DNA of 64,000 bases from Sycon ciliatum (lineage: Eukaryota; Porifera; Calcarea; Leucosolenida; Sycettidae), in the NCBI RefSeq assembly GCF_964019385.1, contig NC_088654.1, positions 16,248,796 through 16,312,795 of the forward strand, read 5' to 3'. The first letter of the stretch is position 1; each line of letters starts with the position of its first letter. Shown here one piece after another: positions 23,401 to 32,586 of the stretch. Both the position numbers and the translations under genes were made by a program. Below the pieces are notes generated by a model. That model was not told the DNA's origin. It searched no databases and worked only from the letters and a program-made list of their open reading frames with translations.

Positions 23401-26400
23401 TGAGCCGATCCACGTGACCAGTTTAGGGCAGTGGGAAAGTACCTACAACTACCTATGGCAATGAGGGGTGGTACATGGTATCGGAGTGAACACAGAGCAG
23501 TACTGGTGCATGTACAGTAAGACCTGTAACTAAAGACCACCTGTAACTAAAGACCACCTGTAACTAAAGACCACCTGTAACTAAAGACCACCTGTAACTA
23601 AAGACCACCTGTAACTAAAGACCACCTGCCACTAAAGACCACCTGTAACTAAAGACCACCTGCCACTAAAGACCACCTGTAACTAAAGACCACCGTGACT
23701 AGCGATCAGCCTTGTACTACACTACAGACCACGTCACCAGGCACGGAAGGTCTCACATTCACATAATTGTTGTGCGGCGCAAACCTCTAACTAAAGACCA
23801 CCTGCCACTAAAGACCGCTTTCTCTGGCCCCAAGGGGTGGGTGGTCGTTAGTCACAGGTTTTACCGTACCTTGCTGAGGACAGTCCGATCCAGAACCACG
23901 TTCCGGCCACTGCACTGGTGATCCACGTCGAGATGTACTGGTTCTCCCGCGACGACTCCAGCATGAGCAACTCGGACCCGTGCGTCTCTCTGCACACGGA
24001 CGACGCCTGCGCGTGCGTCAGCGAGCTAGTGAACTGGTAGCATTCGTTCTGAAAGTAATACTGCGCAAGGGACGGGCCACAAACTGGGCAGAAACAGAAA
24101 AGTGTGCATACATCACCAAGCAACATGACAACCTGTTCAAGGTTTGAAATTGTATGTATCCAGAATGGATTTTCAAGCTCCGATCATCAGTAGAAATAGG
24201 GAACTAAAGTTATCAAGCGAAAAAACGAAGGTTTAAAAATCCAATTAAGTGTGACAAATGACGCGTAAGTATTACAAAACTGAGGCGTATGATAAAGATT
24301 AGGCACCGGCGGATTATGCCGGCAGAAAAATTGGCAGAATTCGGTACTTTTTCTGGTAAGGTTCATGCATGTTTGGTATGTGGATAAAGAAATGGAGCTG
24401 AATTCGAGGAATTGCCCACCATAAGGTTTGTATGGTTCTGCCAATTTCGCTGCTTTTCGAGCAGAATCTGCCACCTTTTCGAGCGTTATCCGCCGGTGCC
24501 TAATAAAGATAGAATTTAAATGTGGCAAATGGGCATGAAAAGTGCAGACACAACTCGTGAAGAAGGGGTGTAGACTGTAGACAGGCTGACGAAAGCACCC
24601 TAAGTGCTACAATAAGTTCTTTTTGCTTACAACGATCAGGTTTATGCATACGACTAGAAACAGCTTCAAGGACCTTCAGCTGCTGTACAAACAACTGTAG
24701 CACTTAGTAGCACTTTGTTGTAGCACTTAGGTTATTTTCGTGAGTCTACACCCCTTGTTCATGAGTTGTTTCTGCACTTTTATTGCCCACTTATCACACT
24801 TACATTCCATCTTTATCTTAGGGGCCGGTCACAGTGAGGGAAGAATCCTCAGATTATAAACCGGGAATAATTTTTTTCTGCTTTTCATCACGGCCACACT
24901 TCATACGCACAATGAAAAAAATCTCACTCACGCGAGCAATGTTTTTGTCACCATTCGCTTCTGGCAGTCTGTCAGCCCCGCTCCTGGGCCAGATCAAAGC
25001 TGCATCAGCACAGCCTCCATAGATCTAGAGTATCGCTCCACTTCATAACGCAATAAAAAACAAGGAAAATCAAAGAAATCCAGTGGAAGCCGCGGATGAT
25101 TATAATCTTCGGCGGAAAAGCGAGGCCTCGAGCTGATTTTCATCAAGTGGATTAAATCTCTCAAATCTCCCGCTCAGCGGCAACTATCCATGGTAACCAC
25201 GGATTTTTCAAATTTTCCTTCAGTGTGACCGGCCCTTAGGCCTCACTTTTGTAATACAGTACTTACGTGTCATTTGTCACACTTAATTGGATTCTCTTCA
25301 TGTTATTGTGACCTTTTTCATAGATGTTGGTTGCCTTGTTGCTTTCTCTCCCCTCTCCTCTCACCCAAGCCATTCTGCATAAGCGAAGCTGTGGACGCAG
25401 CATACTGCTGCTACACTTCAACGCGGGAATGCGTGTTATAATAATAATAAACACACAAGGGAATGGTCTCAAACTGCGGAGAGTGCTCAATGCAAGCGAG
25501 GCAGAGCTTCATCACACACAAGCGGAAAAACCGTCAGAGATCAAATTCCATTACACAGTGTTTCACCGTTCAAGCAACGGATCATCAGATGGATGATCAA
25601 ACAAAGTATGATACACTGGTTATATACTCAGAAGGTGTGAACTCTGTCACTATGGAGTGTGAAAATTATCATTATGTCGGGTCCCGGATGCGACAAGTAT
25701 GGAATCGAGCATGAGTACGAGGACGAAAGTGCGGAATCGGAGCCCGACGCGCGCTAGCGCGGAGGGCTCCGATTCTAGCACTTGAGTCCGAGTACGAATG
25801 CTTTGATACCATTTCTGACATGCATTGCACGAACTACTGAATCGGAGCACGCCTAGGCGTGCTCCGATTCAATCGGAGCACGCCTGGGCGTGCTCCGATT
25901 GGAAAATCGGAGACCTGCAAGCGCTCACAGGTCTTCAGTGGCTGATTCAAAGCACGGCAAGTCGCGCTAGGATTCGCTGTTGCCATGTCGATTGTCATGT
26001 GACATGTCAGAAGTCCATTTTTCATGATGCATTGCACAGAGTGCCTAGATGCATGAGGGTGATGATATTGCGGGGTGTGACCAGCCCATTTTTCATGATG
26101 CATTGCACAGAGTGCCTAGGGAAAGGTGATAGCGCAGAGTGGTGCCATGCCAGGTAACAGATATAGAGGCGCTACCAAGGCCATAGAATAATCACTGTCC
26201 TTATGTGATGGGCACAAAATTTGATAGGACATACTTGCTTTCGTGCCTGCATTTTGACACAATCTCATTTCGCTTGTTTAGCCTAGTGCGGGCGTCGGTT
26301 TCGAGGATGTGATACTTCTCGGTAGTGCAGAGGCCACATCTCTTGGACGTGTTATCGAACGAGGTGGCCCTGTCGCGGATCTTCCAGTCAATGACGTACT

Positions 26401-29090
26401 GCCTGTTGTCCCGCTTCATCGACCAAACATGCTTTGACAACTCGGTGGAATTCTCATAGCGATCATGCCTGAGCGTAGTCAAAATAATGGTTGGAGTAGC
26501 GAGCTTTGAAAGGCGGCGCAGACATGCCGGTATAGACCTTGGCGTTACGGGTGTCGTCCGACACCATGGCCTGGTAGATGACGTTGTCCGCCTGGCACTT
26601 TCCTTCGAGTGGACACGAGTTCTTGATCCTGTAGTTGCAGTCCTTGTCCGGTGTTGGTGGGTGCAGCACTCTCTTGTTGTGGGCCTTAATGAGTCGGGCC
26701 ATATTCGGCATGCAGCTATATGCGATCTTCACAGTGTTCCTGTTGAATAATTTGTGCATCTTGCTGCCCTTAGGGAAATGCTTTCGGATGAGGCTCAGGA
26801 ACCAATAATATTATAATTATTAATATATGCTATCAGGTTCGGCCTCATTTCCTCTGTGCTGCGCTGATGAGTTCACAAAGAACGAAACAGCATGCTGTCC
26901 GCAGATTGAGTATTTTCGCTCCTGCTCTTGTAGTAGTTGAGCACTCTCATGTGGGGTAGTGCCTTTGCTGTTTGCATTACGCAGAGCTCACTGACTTGTC
27001 AGTTTGAGCACTCTGGCAAGGTACGTTCGGGCCTGATTGGAAATTTTTATTTCCATTGCTATCAGGTTCGGCCTCATTTCCTCTGTGCTGCGCTGATGAG
27101 TTCACAAAGAACGAAACAGCATGCTGTCCGCAGATTGAGTATTTTCGCTCCTGCTCTTGTAGTAGTTGAGCACTCTCATGTGGGGTAGTGCCTTTGCTGT
27201 TTGCATTACGCAGAGCTCACTGACTTGTCAGTTTGAGCACTCTGGCAAGGTACGTTCGGGCCTGATTGGAAATTTTTATTTCCATTGCTATCAGGTTCGG
27301 CCTCATTTCCTCTGTGCTGCGCTGATGAGTTCACAAAGAACGAAACAGCATGCTGTCCGCAGATTGAGTATTAATATATATATTATAGCAATAAGTAGGA
27401 CGAGCTGAAGCGACATGTGGACTACTTTATTAACAATGTAAGCGATGGAGACGATGCAAGAAACAATCTAAAGGGTAAGGAAAATACATGTAAGAAGAAA
27501 AAGGCAATGGAAAAAAAGATGATTCGAACAAGTTTTCGTACAACACTCTTCAGGAATCACCGTTGTACTAAAGAACAAAATGAGAACAAAGGAAATAATA
27601 TAGCAATCAAGGTAGGGTGACACGATACAATGACAGCACTGGAATATCGAGGTGCGATTTCTCACAAAAGCGTGCAGAACACAAGGGTATACAAGTAAGA
27701 ACTAAGCGTGACAAGTGTGTATCAGCAACAAAAACAAAAAAGTGAGAACGAATGATAATAATAACAATAATAAACAAGAAGGTGTTTTGTTGCTGATACA
27801 CACTTGTCACGCTTAGTTCTTACTTGTATACCCTTGTGTTCTGCACGCTTTTGTGAGAAATCGCACCTCGATATTCCAGTGCTGTCATTGTATCGTGTCA
27901 CCCTACCTTGATTGCTATATTATTTCCTTTGTTCTCATTTTGTTCTTTAGTACAACGGTGATTCCTGAAGAGTGTTGTACGAAAACTTGTTCGAATCATC
28001 TTTTTTTCCATTGCCTTTTGCTTCTTACATGTATTTTCCTTACCCTTAAGATTGTTTCTTGCATCGTCTCCATCGCTTACATTGTTAATAAAGTAGTCCA
28101 CATGTCGCTTCAGTACTTATTGCCATATTAAAATTATTGTCTCCTCGTCGAATTTTTATATATATTATAAATAATAATTGGATTTTTAAACATTGACTGG
28201 TTTTGAAGGAAAGAGACAGGATTTTTAAACCTTCGTTTTTTCGCTTGATAACTTTAGTTCCCAATTTCTACTAATGATCGGAGCTTGAAAATCCATTCTG
28301 GATACATACAATTTCAAACATTGAACAAGTAAGTTGTCATGTTGCTTGGTGATTTCTGCGGCATTCATACTTTTCACAGCTATCAGTCAATACTAAGGTA
28401 GTGATAAAGTCTGATCATGAAACTTTTGCAGTATTTGTTGCTCACGAGTAGCCCTTTCCCAAAGGTGCTCGCCCTTTGTTTCGCCCTTTTTGGCCCTTTT
28501 TGGAAAAGTCCGTTTCTTTCGCCCTTTATTGCGTTTTTGGTGAATATCGCCCTTTTTGAGCTTTTTTAGCTGAAAAAGTGCTAAAATCTGTTTGCGCATG
28601 CATGCGATTACAGTTTCCGAGTGATCGATGGGCCTTGGCACGCCGCTTTGTTTTGGGGGGGGGGGCAACACGTGGTTAGTTGGTGAAACTTGTGCCCGAT
28701 GTACACAATGCTGTAAAAAGTGGGGTTTTTGCACTTTACTTCCTGTTTTGCCTTTCGTGGACCCATAAATGGAAAAGTGCGTATTCATTTCTCTGCTTGG
28801 GTTCATATCTGAACATATATCATGGCTATGCTTCACTGAAAAAAGAGCACTTTTGCCTGTTTTCACTGAAAAAAGAGCACTTTTTCAGCATATTTTGAGG
28901 GACGCGAAAAGCACTAAGTGCGAATTAAAAGAGCACCTTTGGGAAAGGGCTAATCACGAGGCAAGAAGCGGAAGAAGAGGTGATTTGCCGCGTGGATGCT
29001 GTATGCTCCGGGCGCCGTTGCGAGTGACTCAATGAGGGTTTGTTCCCGAAGCTTTGCAAACGACATCACGTAGTATCATACGGGTGTCAC

Positions 29091-29123
<33 letters not shown>

Positions 29124-30841
29124 TGGGTGTGTGTATGTATGTGTGTGTGTATGTGTGTGTGTGTGTGCTTTTCAAACGCCAGAAGACTGACACAATCAAC
29201 ATCCATCGTGACTGTCAATTCGCAGACGATTCGGCACTTATTGCTACAACTCACCATGGTGCCACACTTGCGCTCAGCCGGTTCATGGACGTCGCAACTC
29301 GCTACGGCCTCACCATCAACCTATCAAAAACCAAAGTAATGGCGGTCGGCTTCGGCATTTCTCCGGAGGATCGTCGTCCATTGGTGGTTGGCGGGGGAAT
29401 TGTCGAGAATGTGCATGACTTTCGCTACCTAGGCTCCATCATCCATACTGGTGGCCGCACCGCAATGGACACTCGGTCCCGAATAGCGTCAGCATCTAGG
29501 GCATTCGGAGCATTGCGTCGATCTGTCTTTGATGATGGCGATCTTTCACTGGCAACGAAGCGAATGGTGTATGATGCATGTGTGGCTTCTCTTCTCCTTT
29601 ACGGAGCGGAGTGTTGGGTACCACTGAAAAGCGAGCTTGCGGCGCTGTCCGCCTTCCATCTTCGCTGCATTTCCGCAATCTTAGCCCTCGGTAGAAGAGA
29701 CACCTGGGACTTCCACATCAACAGGAAGACCATTCTGGAGGCCTGGAATCGTCGAGATCCAGTGGATATTACCACACGTGTTCTTCGCCGCCGTCTGGAG
29801 TGGCTAGGCCATCTAGCTAGGATGGACGGCGATAGAACTCCGCGCCAGCTCCTGTTTGGTGCGCTCCTTCCGCCGAGGCCGGCTTGCGGTCCTCGGAAAC
29901 GGTGGCGAGACTCTGTCAGAGCTGACCTCTCCGCAGTGAACATCGACCACACGGAATGGTACGACCTCGCCCAGGAGCGTGGGAAATGGCGCAGTGCGTA
30001 TTCCGCTCAACCAGTACCGCGATCGGCTCAGCGTGACACTTCTGTGCTCTGCGATGTTTGCCAGCGTACTTTCGCCCACCAGAAATACAAGAATCGCCAC
30101 AAGTGCCTGGCCGAGAGGAGGAAGCCCATATCTGAGCAGTCCGGCAGCCGACTATGTAATGCGTGCGGGAGATGGTTCTTGAGTGCTGGCGGGCTAGCTT
30201 CGCATAAGTGTCTCTCCAACTCGGCTGCTGAAGTGGCGCCGGTCTCGGCTGTGGCATCGGCAGACTCGGTCCGGAAACAGCGGGTTGCCCTGCCCTGCTG
30301 CAGAGCGCATTGTCTCGGCTGCGGTCGCTGCTGCAAGTCATCCCGTGGTTTCGACCTGCATAGCTGTGCTAATTTCCTGTCCAGGAAGTAGAGCGGCGTT
30401 TCTGGGTCCAATGCTGAACTCAGTGCTGTCGACCCCTGCACAGGGGACACGTGACCATTTGATGGCAGTGTTACCAAGGACCAAGGTGTGTGTGTATGTG
30501 TGTGTGTTGTGTGTGTGCTCCCCATCGCATCGTCTCAAGTTCCATGCCGAGCAGCGGTGTCCACCATTGCTGCTCAGCCGACTCCTCCACCGCCGCGTGT
30601 CCGGCTCGATCTCTTATGTTTCAAGGCCCACTGTGGGGTCTGTGGTCGGTGCTGCCGCTCTACTCGTGGCTTCTAATCCATAGCTGCCGGAGATGGCTCT
30701 CTCGTGGTGCCAACTGAACATGGTCCCTGACCTCTCGGCAGATCGCCGACTTTCTGCCGTCGATCGTCGTTCCATGTTGCCAGCCCCGCAAGGGGACACG
30801 TGACCGTAAAATGGCAGCGTTTACCACAGGACCAGGACCAG

Positions 30842-30895
<54 letters not shown>

Positions 30896-31056
30896 ACATG
30901 GTGTGTGTAGTGATTTCCAATCGAGAGGTTGTGGTTTCGATTCCCGACGATTATGGTCACACACGTCTTTCTTCTCTTTCTCAGACTCCTCCTCACTTTA
31001 CTTTCATTCTCCTGGGTGGTTACCAACAGCCAGTGCATGCCGGAGTATGTGGTGTG

Positions 31057-31098
<42 letters not shown>

Positions 31099-31311
31099 AA
31101 AAATATAAAAAAGGACCAATACGTAGGGATTCACTGGCCAGCAAAAGCCACTTCATAGCTGTGTGGTGAGACCAGGCTGAATAGTGGGGGTCCATTCTTC
31201 AGCCTTACCAGCTGTAGAATGGTGCAATCCCACCACAAGCTGCTATGGCATCTGCTGTAGCATCACTATCATCGCCTCTGGCGATGGGCGTCCCATGGTC
31301 CACGGTCCATG

Positions 31312-31358
<47 letters not shown>

Positions 31359-32547
31359 CTGCCGTGTGGTGAAGACCACGCATTTAGCGTTGGTCAGGTC
31401 CCATAACATCATATTGTAAAATTTGTTTCACTTCCTACAGCTGTACACATACCAGAAGGCTTTTTGCACATAGCCCAGCGTGTAAACCTAGCTTCGCAGT
31501 CCGCGGTGTACCAGAGATCGCGATTCACACCATTTGTGTAGTGCATGTACACGCAATCGCCTCCACGATGGCCCAGAACTGGGTGGCCGGGAGCCCAGTT
31601 TCGGAAACTGCGACTGTTGAACGTCCTGCCGTCGTCCCAATAGAACTCCTGGCCGTTGTGACGCAGGCCGATGATGACTGACACAGTGGCGGTGCCGAAA
31701 TTAGCGTGAGTGGACAGGTAGCTGATGATGCTCTGTCGCTCCTCCAGGCTGCGAATGCTGACGAGATGGGAACCATACCTCAGACACTCGCTGTGGGATG
31801 AGAATGCCGTTCTTGCCACACTATACCTTGTGCTGTCATAGGCCGCCAGATAGCAATGGCGCTGATAGTAATTCCAACCAGACGGGCAATTCTCTGCAGG
31901 GAACGACACAGCAGCAGCAGCAGCAGGGCTGAAAGCATTAGGTAAGCAGGGGCGTCGGACACAGTACGGTCACTACGGAATTGACCGTACCACCTTTTGC
32001 CCGAGGTAACCCGTGAATCAATAAAATACACTGATGTGGGATCTAAATTTCCAACATTTCCGGCTCAGCCACCTCTCCACCACGAGTAAATTGTGCTTCA
32101 GATGGCTGACCGTACCACACTAAAATACCTTCCGACATTGCCCCTGGAAGTGATACGCGCCTACAGTGTTGTGTACCTTCTCTGATCCTACCGACTGTCA
32201 ATCATGTGACTACTGTACCTCACTACAATTGCATTGTCTGATGATGAACTGCAGAAGCAACTGCAGCATTGCTCTGCCCCGGAGTGCACGTAACGTCGCT
32301 ACTTGTGTGTGTGTGTGTGTGTATATGCGTGTGTATGTGTGTGTATGTGTGTGTGTGTGGTGAGCCCATAAGTGGGATCATTTTCAAGTCCACCCAGAGT
32401 TTTGGGGATTTCAGAGGGTGTCGCCGTTGGGCGGTTCAATAGCCAATTGAGCCATCTTTCCAAGATTCCTTTTGAGTCTCTCTCCCCTCTCCCGGGGAGA
32501 CCAACGTGACCAGTTTTGGCAGTGAGCAACAAGTACAAGTGTGTGTG

Positions 32548-32586
<39 letters not shown>

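Larger units (their letters stand above)
26829..27369 (+). mobile_element. Hammerhead retrozyme array (copy 2)
   Basis: 2.37 head-to-tail units with an exact 229-bp period (unit starts at 26832, 27061, 27290), three hammerheads, no ORF. The flanks repeat ATTAATATAT (26819-26828 and 27370-27379), possibly with one more T. The unit is homologous to that at 8798-12332 but not identical. Tandem multimers of a small ribozyme unit with target duplication fit metazoan retrozymes, which are thought to spread through circular RNA. Confidence 0.87.

Noticed and set aside
29054..29165. Start codon of the LINE ORF in the GT repeat
   Set aside because: Cys-Val repeats are microsatellite translation; LINE homology begins at about 29166.
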